DNA of 64,000 bases from Pseudomonas guineae (lineage in GTDB: Bacteria > Pseudomonadota > Gammaproteobacteria > Pseudomonadales > Pseudomonadaceae). The notes beneath the pieces are model-generated. The model had not been told where the DNA came from and did no database searches. It saw only the letters and a program-made list of their open reading frames with translations. The translations under genes were made by a program, and so were the position numbers. The first letter of the stretch is position 1, and each line of letters opens with the position of its first letter. The stretch covers positions 248,001 to 312,000 of the forward strand of contig NZ_FOQL01000002.1 in the NCBI RefSeq assembly GCF_900113745.1. The letters are read 5' to 3'. Positions 36,531 to 45,946 of the stretch are shown here, piece after piece.

Positions 36531-39500
36531 CGCGCCGGCTGCGCTATGGCCTTTACGGCTTACTCGGGGCGCTGCTTGTTGTGTGCAGCGGTCTGAGCCT
36601 GCTGCTGGGTACGCAGGGCGGCAGCCGCTGGTTGCTGGCGCAGGTGCCGGGGTTACAGGTAGAGGGGTTTAACGGCCGCTTGGCGGGGCGCTGGAGTGCG
36701 GCAAACCTACGCTGGCAGCAGGGGCAAAACAGCGTGAAGCTGATCTCGCCGAACCTGGCTTGGTCGCCTGCCTGCCTGCTGCGCCTGACGCTATGTATCG
36801 AGCAGCTGCACAGCGGGCCGATCAGCTTGGAATTTCCCGCAGATGAGCAGGCCAGCAGCAAGCCATTCAGCCTGCCAAACCTCAGCCTGCCCCTGGCGTT
36901 GCAGCTGGGTGATGTGCAGATCGACAGCCTGCAGCTCAACGGCATCGAACAGCTACGGGCTTTGCAGTTGGCTGCGCACTGGACGCCGCAGGGTATTCAA
37001 CTCGATAACCTCAGCCTGCACGCCGCTGACCTCGACCTGGTGCTACAAGGGCAGGTGCACACCACGGGTAACTGGCCCTTGCAGCTCAGCGGGCAACTGC
37101 AGTTGCCGGCGCCTGAGCAGCAAGCCTGGCCTGTAACGCTTGAGCTCAGCGGTGAGTTGCGCGAGCGGCTGCAACTAACGGCGAGCAGCAGCGGTTACCT
37201 GCAGGGCGAATTAAGCGGCTGGCTGCAACCTTTGGCAGAACACCTGCCTGCACAGCTGCGCGTGCAGGTCGCAGCCTTTAAGGCCAGCGCTGAGCTGCCG
37301 GACAGCCTGAGTCTTGAGCAGCTTGAGTTGACGGCCCAAGGCGATTTGCAGACGGGTTATCAGGTTATCGGCAGTGCCAACTTGCCGGCCGCCGAAGGGC
37401 CTGTGGCTTTGGCGCTGGCGGGTGTGGTCAAGGCTGACGGTGCGGCTGTCAGTAACCTCAGCCTGACTGCCAGCCCTGAGCAGCAGGTACAGCTCAGCGG
37501 CGAGCTGAACTGGCAGCAGGGCCTGAGCCTGGACAGCCGCTTCAAATGGCAGAACTTCCCCTGGCAGCGCCTTTATCCGCTGAGCGAGGCGCCGCCCGTG
37601 GCGCTGCGCACGTTGAATGGTGAGCTGGCCTATCAGGATGGCAATTATCTGGGGCATTTCGCCGCCGAATTAGATGGCCCTGCGGGCGCGTTTAGCCTGC
37701 AAAGCCCGCTGAGTGGTGACCTGCAGCATCTGTATCTCCCCGAACTGCGCCTGCAGGCCGGGCAGGGCCGCGCCGACGGTCAGGTCAGCTTGGGTTTTGC
37801 CGAGCAACTGAGCTGGGATGTACGTTTGCTGCTGAGCGAGTTTGACCCCGCCTATTGGCTGGCCGAGCTGCCGGGCAACCTGGCCGGTCCTGTGAACAGC
37901 GCCGGCAACGTGCTCAATGGGCAGCTCACACTCAACGCCGATGTCGATCTCAAGGGTCGCCTGCGTGGGCAGCCGGCCAAATTGCTGGCGACGTTTGCCG
38001 GTGGCCTGGAGCAGGGCGAGCTGAGTGCCCTGGATGTGCGCCTGGGTGACAACCGTATTAGTGGCCAGCTGGCGTTGCAGCAACAATTGAGCGGTAAGCT
38101 TTTAGTGGCGCTGCCGAAGTTGGGGCAACTCTGGCCTGGTTTGCAGGGCCAGCTCAGCGGTCAGTTGGATCTGACAGGCAACCTGCAAGCGCCTCAAGGC
38201 CAATTGCAGCTGCAAGGTCAGCGTTTGGCCTATGACAACCAGCGCCTGCAACAGCTCACCCTCGATGCGGGCCTGAACAGTGCCCAGCGCGGCCAGTTAA
38301 CCCTGCAGGCCTTGGGCATTCAGCTTGGCGACACTGAACTGGGCCGCCTCGATGCGACAGCCAATGGCGATCAGCACCAGCAAAGCCTAGAGCTGCAACT
38401 GCAAGGCCCGTTAGTGCAAAGCCAGCTGGCGTTGGCCGGCAAGCTGGACAAGGGCAACTGGCGCGGCAGCCTCAGTCGCGGCCAGGTGCAAAGTGGTGGT
38501 CAAGACTGGCGCCTGCAACAGCCGGCTTCATTGGTGCGCCTGGCCAGCGGCCAGCTTAGCCTCGGCGCGCATTGCTGGCGCTCGGGCAACGCCAGCCTGT
38601 GCGGCGGTGAGCAGCGCCTGTTGCCGGAGCCTAAGTTAAGCGTTCAGCTCAGCAACTTGCCTATGGATAGCCTGGCGCCCTGGTTACCCAAGGATTTCAC
38701 CTGGCAAGGGCAACTCAATGGCCAGCTGCAGCTTGAGCTGCCAGCCAGCGGTCCGAATGGACGCCTGGAATTGGATGCCGGCAGCGGCATCTGGCGTGTC
38801 CGCGATCAGCAGCAGTGGCTGGAGTTTGCCTATGACAGCCTGCGTCTGAATACCCAGATACGAGCGCAACGCATCGACAGTTCGTTGCTATTGCGTGGCC
38901 CAGCCATTGGCGAGCTGGCCCTGGATGCCATGCTTGATCCGCGTCCGGCGCGCAAGCCGCTGTCTGGCAGTTTCCGCCTCAACGGCCTGGACTTGACGCT
39001 GGTTCGGCCCTTTGTGCCAATGGTTGAGCGTATCGCCGGGCAGCTGAATGGAGCGGGCACGCTCTCCGGTGAGCTGTTAGCGCCGCAGATCAACGGCAAC
39101 CTGCGCGTCAGCAATGGCGAAATCGCTGGTGGCGAACTGCCCATGAACATCGAGCAGCTGCAACTGCAGGCCCGCATTGAGGGCGAACGGTTACTGCTGG
39201 ACGGTGATTGGCGCAGTGGCGAACAGGGCCAGGGCAGCCTCAATGGCGAACTGAGCTGGGCGGCTGGTTTGGCAGCAGATATGCAACTGCGGGGCAGCCG
39301 TCTGCCGGTAGCGGTTGAGCCTTATGCGACGCTGGAGGTTGAGCCAGACCTGCGTTTGAGCTTGCGCGATGAGCAATTGTCGGTGGCTGGCAAGGTGCTG
39401 ATTCCCAGCGGCAAGATTGAGATCCGCGAGCTGCCGCCCTCAACGGTACAGATTTCCAGCGATGCGCATGTGCTGGGACGTGACCGTGCGCAGCAGCAGG

Positions 39501-40195
39501 CCACGGCGATTGCCATGGATATTGATGTCGACGTTGGTCAGGAACGCCTGACCTTCAGTGGTTTTGGCCTGAATGCCGAGCTGAAAGGCCGCGTGCATAT
39601 CGGCAATGACTTGAACACGCGCGGTGAGTTGAGCCTGAATAAAGGGCGTTTCCGCGCCTATGGTCAGCGCCTGAATGTGCGCCGTGCGCGCTTGCTGTTC
39701 GCCGGCCCTATCGACCAGCCGTTTCTCGATATCGAGGCCATACGCCAGGTTGATGATGTCACCGCGGGCCTGCGCCTCAGCGGTAATGCGGCGCAACCGA
39801 CCACTGTGGTGTTTTCTGAGCCGGCGATGAGTCAGGAGCATGCGCTGTCCTATTTGGTTATGGGCCGTCCGCTGGGGCAGGGCGGTGGTGACAATAATAT
39901 GCTCGCCCAGGCAGCACTGGCCCTTGGCATGGCCGGCAGTGCGCCCCTGGTCAACAGCCTGGCGCAAGGTTTGGGGATCAGCGATTTCCAGCTTGATACC
40001 CAGGGTTCCGGGGTGACCACCAGCGTGGTCGCTAGCGGTAACTTGTCTGAGCGCCTGAGCCTGCGCTACGGCGTCGGGGTGTTTGAACCGGCCAATACCA
40101 TCGCCTTGCGCTATGAGCTGAGCCGCAAGCTCTATCTCGAGGCTGCCAGCGGACTGGCCAGCTCCCTCGATCTGTTCTATCGCCGCGATTTTTAG
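36527..40195 (+). CDS. tamB: TamB, translocation and assembly module inner-membrane subunit
   Basis: A 1222-residue protein with an N-terminal membrane anchor (about 6-28, LYGLLGALLVVCSGLSLLLG) and a very long periplasmic region of repeated beta segments (QLSGxL, LQLxGxL patterns) that forms the hydrophobic groove typical of AsmA/TamB/YhdP proteins. The C-terminal DUF490/TamB domain, about the last 350 residues, has the RAYGQRLNVRRARLLFAGPIDQPFLDIEA stretch in pieces and ends with an aromatic-capped beta signature YRRDF. It starts with GTG in a four-base overlap with tamA, so the two are coupled. It spans the periplasm and probably moves phospholipids to the outer membrane. Confidence 0.95.
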   Translation: MTRRLRYGLYGLLGALLVVCSGLSLLLGTQGGSRWLLAQVPGLQVEGFNGRLAGRWSAANLRWQQGQNSVKLISPNLAWSPACLLRLTLCIEQLHSGPISLEFPADEQASSKPFSLPNLSLPLALQLGDVQIDSLQLNGIEQLRALQLAAHWTPQGIQLDNLSLHAADLDLVLQGQVHTTGNWPLQLSGQLQLPAPEQQAWPVTLELSGELRERLQLTASSSGYLQGELSGWLQPLAEHLPAQLRVQVAAFKASAELPDSLSLEQLELTAQGDLQTGYQVIGSANLPAAEGPVALALAGVVKADGAAVSNLSLTASPEQQVQLSGELNWQQGLSLDSRFKWQNFPWQRLYPLSEAPPVALRTLNGELAYQDGNYLGHFAAELDGPAGAFSLQSPLSGDLQHLYLPELRLQAGQGRADGQVSLGFAEQLSWDVRLLLSEFDPAYWLAELPGNLAGPVNSAGNVLNGQLTLNADVDLKGRLRGQPAKLLATFAGGLEQGELSALDVRLGDNRISGQLALQQQLSGKLLVALPKLGQLWPGLQGQLSGQLDLTGNLQAPQGQLQLQGQRLAYDNQRLQQLTLDAGLNSAQRGQLTLQALGIQLGDTELGRLDATANGDQHQQSLELQLQGPLVQSQLALAGKLDKGNWRGSLSRGQVQSGGQDWRLQQPASLVRLASGQLSLGAHCWRSGNASLCGGEQRLLPEPKLSVQLSNLPMDSLAPWLPKDFTWQGQLNGQLQLELPASGPNGRLELDAGSGIWRVRDQQQWLEFAYDSLRLNTQIRAQRIDSSLLLRGPAIGELALDAMLDPRPARKPLSGSFRLNGLDLTLVRPFVPMVERIAGQLNGAGTLSGELLAPQINGNLRVSNGEIAGGELPMNIEQLQLQARIEGERLLLDGDWRSGEQGQGSLNGELSWAAGLAADMQLRGSRLPVAVEPYATLEVEPDLRLSLRDEQLSVAGKVLIPSGKIEIRELPPSTVQISSDAHVLGRDRAQQQATAIAMDIDVDVGQERLTFSGFGLNAELKGRVHIGNDLNTRGELSLNKGRFRAYGQRLNVRRARLLFAGPIDQPFLDIEAIRQVDDVTAGLRLSGNAAQPTTVVFSEPAMSQEHALSYLVMGRPLGQGGGDNNMLAQAALALGMAGSAPLVNSLAQGLGISDFQLDTQGSGVTTSVVASGNLSERLSLRYGVGVFEPANTIALRYELSRKLYLEAASGLASSLDLFYRRDF

Positions 40196-40487
40196 CGCCG
40201 TTTCTGCGGGCAAACGCTGGATTAAGCCAGTTAATTCGCGTTTAAATTACCCCCCGCACTTAAAACGTCTGAGCGTTTAAGTCTAAACGGTGAAAATCAC
40301 TATCACAGTCTCCATATACTGGCTGCCGCTGAGCACTGGCAGCCGTTGTGCTGACCGGTATAGCCCGATCGACTGTTTGCAGGCGCGCCAACCCGGCTTG
40401 CGTTCTACTTTACAGCGTTGCCTACCCGGCTATCGGACAAGCGATGGGTACCCACCTCGCGTTCACTAAAACAATAAGGAAATGAGC

Positions 40488-41831
40488 ATGGAATTCGTCA
40501 ACACCCTGGTTAATCAACTCAATGGCGTGGTCTGGGGCCCACCCATGCTGGTGCTGATTCTCGGCACCGGTCTGTTCCTCATGCTGCGTCTGAAGTTTAT
40601 GCCGCTGAGCAAGATTGGCGCTGGCTTCAAACTGATGTGGCAAGGCCGCAAGAAAGGCGATGAGGAAAGTGGCGAAATCAGCCCCTTCCAAGCACTGATG
40701 ACCTGCCTGGCGGCTACCGTCGGTACCGGTAATATCGCCGGTGTGGCCACCGCCATCTTCTTGGGCGGCCCAGGCGCACTGTTCTGGATGTGGTGCACCG
40801 CACTGGTCGGCATGGCCACCAAGTACTGCGAAGTGGTGCTGGCAGTGCATTACCGTGAGAAAGATAAGCTCGGCGATCACGTCGGCGGGCCGATGTACGC
40901 GATCAAGAACGGTCTGGGCAAAAAGTGGCTGTGGTTGGGCACTGCGTTCGCCATCTTCGGCGGTTTCGCCGGTTTCGGCATCGGCAACATGGTGCAGGTC
41001 AACAGTATGGCGGCGGCCCTGCAAACCACCTTCAACGTGCCCCTGTGGGTCACCGGTGTCGTCACCATGATCTTTGTTGGCATGGTGATCCTGGGCGGTA
41101 TCAAGCGCATCGGTAAGGTCGCTGCGACCCTGGTACCGTTTATGTGCGTGGCCTACATCATCGCCGCCATGGTGGTGCTGGTGGTTAATGCCTCGGAAAT
41201 CCCGGCAGCCTTTGAAATGATCTTCACCTATGCCTTTAGCCCTGCCGCTGCGACCGGTGGTTTTGCCGGTGCGGCAGTGATGGCGGCGATCCGCTTCGGT
41301 GTGGCGCGCGGTATCTTCTCCAACGAAGCAGGTTTGGGTACTGCTGGTATCGCGCAGGCGGCCGGTACCACCAACAGCCCAGTTCGCTCGGGGATGATCG
41401 GCATGCTCGGGACTTTTATCGACACCATCATCATCTGCTCGATGACTGGCCTAGCGATCATCACCTCTGGTGTGTGGACCAGCGGTGTTAGCGGTGCAGC
41501 CTTGTCGGCCGCAGCCTTTGAGTCGGCCATGCCTGGCGTGGGCGGCTACATCCTGACTATCGCCTTGGTGGTGTTTGCTTTTACCACTATTCTCGGCTGG
41601 AGCTACTTCGGCGAAAAGTGCTGGGAATACATGGTTGGCACCAAGGCGATCCTGCCGTTCCGTATTCTCTGGGTGGTGGCAGTGCCGTTTGGCGCGATTG
41701 CCCAGCTGGATTTCGCCTGGCTGGTGGCCGATACCCTCAACGGTTTGATGGCGATTCCTAACTTGCTGTCACTGCTGTTACTGAGCCCGATCGTGGTCAA
41801 ACTGACCAAGGATTACTTCGCAAAAAATTGA
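40488..41831 (+). CDS. Sodium:alanine (AGCS family) symporter
   Basis: A 447-residue polytopic inner-membrane protein of the AGCS family, which imports alanine or glycine with sodium. Family features: NQLNGVVWGPPMLVLILGTG at the N-terminus, CLAATVGTGNIAGVATAI in the sodium site region, and the signature RFGVARGIFSNEAGLGTAGIAQAA. About 10-11 hydrophobic segments. Start at 40488 (MEFVNTLVNQL) is preferred over the ATG at 40482 because AAGGA at 40476-40480 is 7 bases from the former but only 1 from the latter. The 292-base gap upstream has a hairpin GGCTGCC / GGCAGCC around 40321-40344 but no recognisable riboswitch. Confidence 0.94.
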   Translation: MEFVNTLVNQLNGVVWGPPMLVLILGTGLFLMLRLKFMPLSKIGAGFKLMWQGRKKGDEESGEISPFQALMTCLAATVGTGNIAGVATAIFLGGPGALFWMWCTALVGMATKYCEVVLAVHYREKDKLGDHVGGPMYAIKNGLGKKWLWLGTAFAIFGGFAGFGIGNMVQVNSMAAALQTTFNVPLWVTGVVTMIFVGMVILGGIKRIGKVAATLVPFMCVAYIIAAMVVLVVNASEIPAAFEMIFTYAFSPAAATGGFAGAAVMAAIRFGVARGIFSNEAGLGTAGIAQAAGTTNSPVRSGMIGMLGTFIDTIIICSMTGLAIITSGVWTSGVSGAALSAAAFESAMPGVGGYILTIALVVFAFTTILGWSYFGEKCWEYMVGTKAILPFRILWVVAVPFGAIAQLDFAWLVADTLNGLMAIPNLLSLLLLSPIVVKLTKDYFAKN

Positions 41832-41972
41832 TGTATCGGTTGGGCGAGCAAGGTAGTCTGACTCACTGCTCAGCTTTGCCTACCGTCTTCGTGAGGGCGC
41901 GGGCTTGCCATTAGGCAGGTTCGCGCCCTTACTGATTAACCCTCTCTAATTTTGCTGAAAAGGATCGTTCCC

Positions 41973-42473
41973 ATGGCACAAGTCACCCTTAAAGGTTCCC
42001 CGGTTGAAGTCACCGGTCAACTGCCACAGATTGGTCAACAAGCACCGGCGTTCAGCCTGGTTGCCGGTGATCTGAGTGATGTCAGCCTGGCCAGCTTGGC
42101 CGGCAAGCGTAAAGTTCTGAATATTTTCCCAAGCGTTGACACCCCGACCTGCGCCACCTCGGTACGCGCATTCAACGCCAGTGCCAGCAAGCTGAGCAAC
42201 ACTGTGGTGCTGTGCATTTCCACCGACCTGCCGTTTGCTCAGGCACGTTTCTGCGGCGCCGAAGGCCTGGAGAATGTAGTCAACCTATCGACCATGCGTG
42301 GTGCTGACTTCCTGGCCAACTACGGTGTGGCCATCGCCAGTGGCCCGCTGGTGGGTGTGGCTGCCCGCGCGGTTGTGGTACTGGATGAAAATGACAAGGT
42401 GCTGCACAGCGAGCTGGTTAGCGAAATCGCCGACGAGCCGAACTACGACGCAGCCATGGCTGTGCTCAAGTAA
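41973..42473 (+). CDS. tpx: Thiol peroxidase Tpx
   Basis: A 166-residue atypical 2-Cys peroxiredoxin that reduces hydrogen and organic peroxides with thioredoxin. Peroxidatic Cys60 in [12 protein letters not shown] and resolving Cys94 in [12 protein letters not shown]; spacing is identical to E. coli Tpx (Cys61/Cys95). Thr57 and Arg of the active site are present. Start ATG at 41973 with AAAAGGATCGTTCCC before it; an in-frame upstream start (41952) lacks a ribosome site. The E. coli protein is periplasmic or cytoplasmic by study; no signal peptide is visible here. Monocistronic with a strong terminator. Confidence 0.96.
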   Translation: MAQVTLKGSPVEVTGQLPQIGQQAPAFSLVAGDLSDVSLASLAGKRKVLNIFPSVDTPTCATSVRAFNASASKLSNTVVLCISTDLPFAQARFCGAEGLENVVNLSTMRGADFLANYGVAIASGPLVGVAARAVVVLDENDKVLHSELVSEIADEPNYDAAMAVLK

Positions 42474-42487
42474 AAGCATAACGTTAT

Positions 42488-42517
42488 AAAAAAAGCGGCC
42501 TACCGGCCGCTTTTTTT
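42488..42517. terminator. Bidirectional terminator between tpx and the aldo/keto reductase gene
   Basis: AAAAAAAGCGGCC, TACC loop, GGCCGCTTTTTTT. Symmetric A and T tracts serve both convergent genes. Confidence 0.94.
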
Positions 42518-42536
42518 ATGGCGCAAATAACCTGGG

Positions 42537-43532
42537 TTACTGGGTCAGCATGGCCATTGACTCAGGTGAATAGCGTTCACCCGCCGCCGCCTGTGGAGGG
42601 AAAATCGCACTGATTGCTGCGAGTTCGTCCGGGCTCAAACTGATCTCCAATGCCGCGATGTTTTCCTCTAGATAACGCCGCTGTTTGGTACCTGGAATGG
42701 GCAGCAGATCATCACCCTGAGCCAATACCCAGGCCAGTGCCAGTTGCGACGCTTTGACACCTTTGTCGGCGGCGAGGGCTTCCACCTGTTTCACCAATTG
42801 CAGGTTGCGCGTGAAATTTTCACCCTGGAACCGTGGGCTAAAACGCCGATAGTCGTCAGCAGCAAAATCCTCCGGGCTTTTAAACGCACCGGTGAGAAAG
42901 CCCCGACCCAAGGGGCTATAAGGCACGAAGGCAATCCCCAAACGACGGCAGGTGGCGAGCACCTCATTCTGCTCTGGGTCTCGCGTCCAGAGTGAATACT
43001 CACTCTGCACCGCACTGATCGGGTGCACGCGATGAGCGCGCTCCAGTGTTTCTGCGGCCACTTCACTCAAGCCGAGATAACGCACCTTTCCCTGTTGCAC
43101 GAGCTCTGCCATGGCACCGACGCTGTCTTCAATCGGTACGCTGGGGTCGATGCGATGTTGGTAATACAGGTCGACATACTCGGTATTCAGGCGCTCTAGG
43201 CTGCCGACAATCGCCTGCCTGATGTACTCGGGGCGGCCGCTGACACCGCGCTTTTGCGGATCAGCAGGGTCACGCAGCAAGCCAAATTTAGTCGCAATAA
43301 AAGCATCCTGACGCTTGCCCTCCAGCGCGCGCCCCAGTAACTGCTCATTACTGTGTGGGCCATACGCATCGGCTGTGTCGAAGAAGTTCAGGCCCAGTTC
43401 CAGAGCCCGATGCAAGGTGGCAATCGACTCTGCCTCATCGACGTTACCCAGATAAAACTCACTCATGCCCATGCAGCCCAAACCAATGGCAGAAAGCTGA
43501 GGGCCATTGCGGCCAAGCAAACGGTTTTTCAT
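42537..43532 (-). CDS. Aldo/keto reductase
   Basis: A 331-residue (beta/alpha)8 barrel NADPH-dependent aldo/keto reductase (AKR). Catalytic tetrad Asp52, Tyr57 (FFDTADAYG), Lys82 (IATKFG) and His126 (YYQHRID); NADP-binding end [13 protein letters not shown]. Close in type to YajO/AKR11-13 enzymes acting on aldehydes such as methylglyoxal or plant-derived carbonyls; substrate is not determinable. Divergent from a LysR gene at 43644, a typical regulator-target pair with a 111-base shared gap. Confidence 0.93.
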   Translation of the reverse strand: MKNRLLGRNGPQLSAIGLGCMGMSEFYLGNVDEAESIATLHRALELGLNFFDTADAYGPHSNEQLLGRALEGKRQDAFIATKFGLLRDPADPQKRGVSGRPEYIRQAIVGSLERLNTEYVDLYYQHRIDPSVPIEDSVGAMAELVQQGKVRYLGLSEVAAETLERAHRVHPISAVQSEYSLWTRDPEQNEVLATCRRLGIAFVPYSPLGRGFLTGAFKSPEDFAADDYRRFSPRFQGENFTRNLQLVKQVEALAADKGVKASQLALAWVLAQGDDLLPIPGTKQRRYLEENIAALEISLSPDELAAISAIFPPQAAAGERYSPESMAMLTQ

Positions 43533-43612
43533 GGAAATGTCCTCGTGTGTAAAAAGAACAACCAGCTTGCAGCTTGAATAAAGACGAATAAACAGGCTAA
43601 AAGGCCTTTCAC

Positions 43613-43622
43613 TATTTAAATA
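43613..43622. promoter_or_regulatory. AT-rich palindrome in the AKR/LysR gap
   Basis: TATTTAAATA, a perfect 10-base palindrome 22 bases before the LysR start and about 80 from the reductase start. A candidate LysR binding site by position only. Confidence 0.4.
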
Positions 43623-43643
43623 ATCTAAACAATCAGGTGGTTC

Positions 43644-44537
43644 ATGGATCGATTGTTAGCCATGCGAGTGTTCACTCGGATTGTTGAATTGCAGGCTTTC
43701 GGGAAAGCAGCCGATAGCCTCGCGCTACCGCGAGCATCCGTGACGCAGTTGATCAAACAGTTAGAAGCCCACCTAGGTGCGGCTTTACTGCATCGCACGA
43801 CGCGTCATGTCAGCCCGACACTGGATGGTCAGGCCTACTACCAGCGCTGTGTAGTCTTGCTCGCAGAACTTGATGAACTTGAAGGGGCGTTTGCTGGCGG
43901 CGGCAATAACCCCCACGGCAAACTGCGTATTGATCTACCCGCCTCATTGGCCCAGCGCGTGATAGTGCCAGCGCTGGCTGATTTCGTTCAGCGCTACCCA
44001 CAGCTTGAACTGATGCTGGGAGCCAATGATCGCCCTGTAGACCTGATTCGCGAAGGGATCGATTGTGTACTGCGCGCAGGCGAGGTGTATGACACCCGTT
44101 TAGCCGCTCGACCGATTGCCAACTTGCGGCAAATCACCTGTGCCAACGCGGACTACCTGCAGAGAAACGGCATGCCTAGTAGCTTGGCTGAGCTGCAGCA
44201 GCACCATGCGGTAAATTTTTTCTCAGCCCTTACAGAGCGTTGTTTTGCCCTGGAATTTATGGTCGATGGGGCGCTGGTGCAGGTGTCACTGCCGGCCCGC
44301 ATCAGCACCAGCAGTGCTGAAGCTTATGTGGCCGCGTGTGAGGCCGGGTTGGGAATTATCCAAGTTCCCTACTATCACGTACGCAAGCAGGTAGAGCAGG
44401 GGCTTTTGCACGAGGTACTCGCTGCATTGCCTCCACCAGACTTGCCGCTTACAGCGCTTTATCCACCTCATCGTCAACTCTCGCCGAGGGTGAGGGTCTT
44501 TATTGATTGGTTGAGCGAACTGTTTTCCGTGGTTTAA
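43644..44537 (+). CDS. LysR-family regulator
   Basis: A 297-residue LysR-type regulator of the large CrgA/DmlR-like group. Helix-turn-helix at about 3-62 ([39 protein letters not shown], with the less common Thr-Gln in the recognition helix), effector domain with [20 protein letters not shown] and [10 protein letters not shown]. The ATG follows CAATCAGGTGGTTC. Divergent from the aldo/keto reductase, which is its probable target. Confidence 0.92.
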   Translation: MDRLLAMRVFTRIVELQAFGKAADSLALPRASVTQLIKQLEAHLGAALLHRTTRHVSPTLDGQAYYQRCVVLLAELDELEGAFAGGGNNPHGKLRIDLPASLAQRVIVPALADFVQRYPQLELMLGANDRPVDLIREGIDCVLRAGEVYDTRLAARPIANLRQITCANADYLQRNGMPSSLAELQQHHAVNFFSALTERCFALEFMVDGALVQVSLPARISTSSAEAYVAACEAGLGIIQVPYYHVRKQVEQGLLHEVLAALPPPDLPLTALYPPHRQLSPRVRVFIDWLSELFSVV

Positions 44538-44716
44538 ACCAGCTGAATCATTGACCTGCAACCTGCCTGCGCATCCATGACGCTGTCGAGTGAGCGTTTT
44601 CATTTATGGACCAGACATTTAGTTACGTAAGAGAAAGGTAAATAGGCGGTAAAGAGCCTTTGCAGAGTGACTGATAGTGAATATCGTTCAGCCTCCCTAA
44701 GGAAGTGATAGTCGCC

Positions 44717-45946
44717 ATGCCTGATACACAGCTCATCAACCGTCCCCGCAACCTGTCACGCCAATGGCTGATCGGCCTGCTCGCGCTCGCGGCGCTGAGC
44801 CTGCTGCTCTGGTGGTTCTGGCCGAGCCCGGCACAAACGCCGGAAGCCGGTCGAGGCCGTTTTGGCGATATGGGGCCGGTCCCGGTGCGCGTGGCCAGGG
44901 TTAGCCAGGGTGATTTCCCGGTTGAGCTCAAAGCCCTAGGCACGGTCACGGCCTACAACACGGTGAATGTGCGCGGCCGGGTTGATGGCCAATTGGTCAA
45001 GCTGCTGTTTAAGGATGGCCAGCAGGTCAAGGCGGGTGAGCTGCTCGCGGTGATTGACCCGCGCCCTTATGAGATCGCTCTGCAGCAGGCACAGGGCGCA
45101 CTGCAAGAGCGCCAGGCGCAGCTGCGCAATGCCGAGTTGGACCTAAAACGTTACCGCGGGCTGTATGACGAAGACTCGATTGCCAAGCAAACCCTCGATA
45201 CTCAGGAAGCCTTGGTTAACCAATACCGCGGTGGGCTCAAGAGCTTGCAGGCTGATGTAGCCACGGCGCGCTTGAACCTCGATTTCACCCAGGTGCGTGC
45301 GCCCATCAGCGGTCGTTTAGGCATTCGCCAGGCCGATGTGGGCAATTTGCTCAGCTCCGGCGATGCGCTGCCACTGGTGGTCATCACGCAAACCTTGCCA
45401 ATAGCCGTGATGTTTACCCTGCCGGAGGCCGAATTACCGGCGGTGGTGCAACAATTGCGCGGCGGAGAAACCCTCACCGTCGAGGCGTGGGACCGCAGTG
45501 AAAAACTAAAACTGGCAGAAGGCGAGCTGGAGAGCGTCGACAACCTGATCGATACAGCCACCGGCACGATCAAGCTCAAGGCGCGTTTCGCCAACGCCGA
45601 AGAGCTGCTGTTTCCCAATCAGTTCGTCAACGTGCGCCTCAGGGTGAAGACCTTGCAGGAGGTCACGTTAATGCCCTCGGCAGCGCTGCAATTCGGCGCC
45701 ACTGGCACCTTCGCCTATGTGGTAGACGCAGACGATAAGGTTCAACTGACGCCCATCAGCATTGGCGCCAGCGATGGCGTGGTCACGGTGGTTGAGCAGG
45801 GCCTCAAGCCGGGTGATCGCCTGGTGCAGGAAGGCACCGATCGCCTGCGCTCGGGTAATAAGGTCGAGGTGATCAGCGACAAACCCGCCGCTACTGAGAC
45901 CGAGCCGACCACAGCTGAGCGCAAACGAGCGCCGCGCGCCGAATGA
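44717..45946 (+). CDS. muxA: RND efflux periplasmic adaptor MuxA (MdtA-like)
   Basis: A 409-residue membrane-fusion protein. One N-terminal membrane anchor (about 18-37, [20 protein letters not shown]), a lipoyl/hairpin domain with [24 protein letters not shown] and the alpha hairpin (100-160), beta-barrel and membrane-proximal domains ([31 protein letters not shown]). No lipobox, so it is anchored by the transmembrane segment. The ATG at 44717 is preferred; the GTG at 44705 overlaps the AAGGAAG ribosome site. First gene of a four-gene efflux operon joined by ATGA overlaps. Confidence 0.93.
   Translation: MPDTQLINRPRNLSRQWLIGLLALAALSLLLWWFWPSPAQTPEAGRGRFGDMGPVPVRVARVSQGDFPVELKALGTVTAYNTVNVRGRVDGQLVKLLFKDGQQVKAGELLAVIDPRPYEIALQQAQGALQERQAQLRNAELDLKRYRGLYDEDSIAKQTLDTQEALVNQYRGGLKSLQADVATARLNLDFTQVRAPISGRLGIRQADVGNLLSSGDALPLVVITQTLPIAVMFTLPEAELPAVVQQLRGGETLTVEAWDRSEKLKLAEGELESVDNLIDTATGTIKLKARFANAEELLFPNQFVNVRLRVKTLQEVTLMPSAALQFGATGTFAYVVDADDKVQLTPISIGASDGVVTVVEQGLKPGDRLVQEGTDRLRSGNKVEVISDKPAATETEPTTAERKRAPRAE

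Noticed and set aside
40196..40487. Riboswitch or small RNA upstream of the alanine symporter
   Set aside because: One hairpin GGCTGCC/GGCAGCC is visible, but no glycine-riboswitch or other conserved core, and no terminator.
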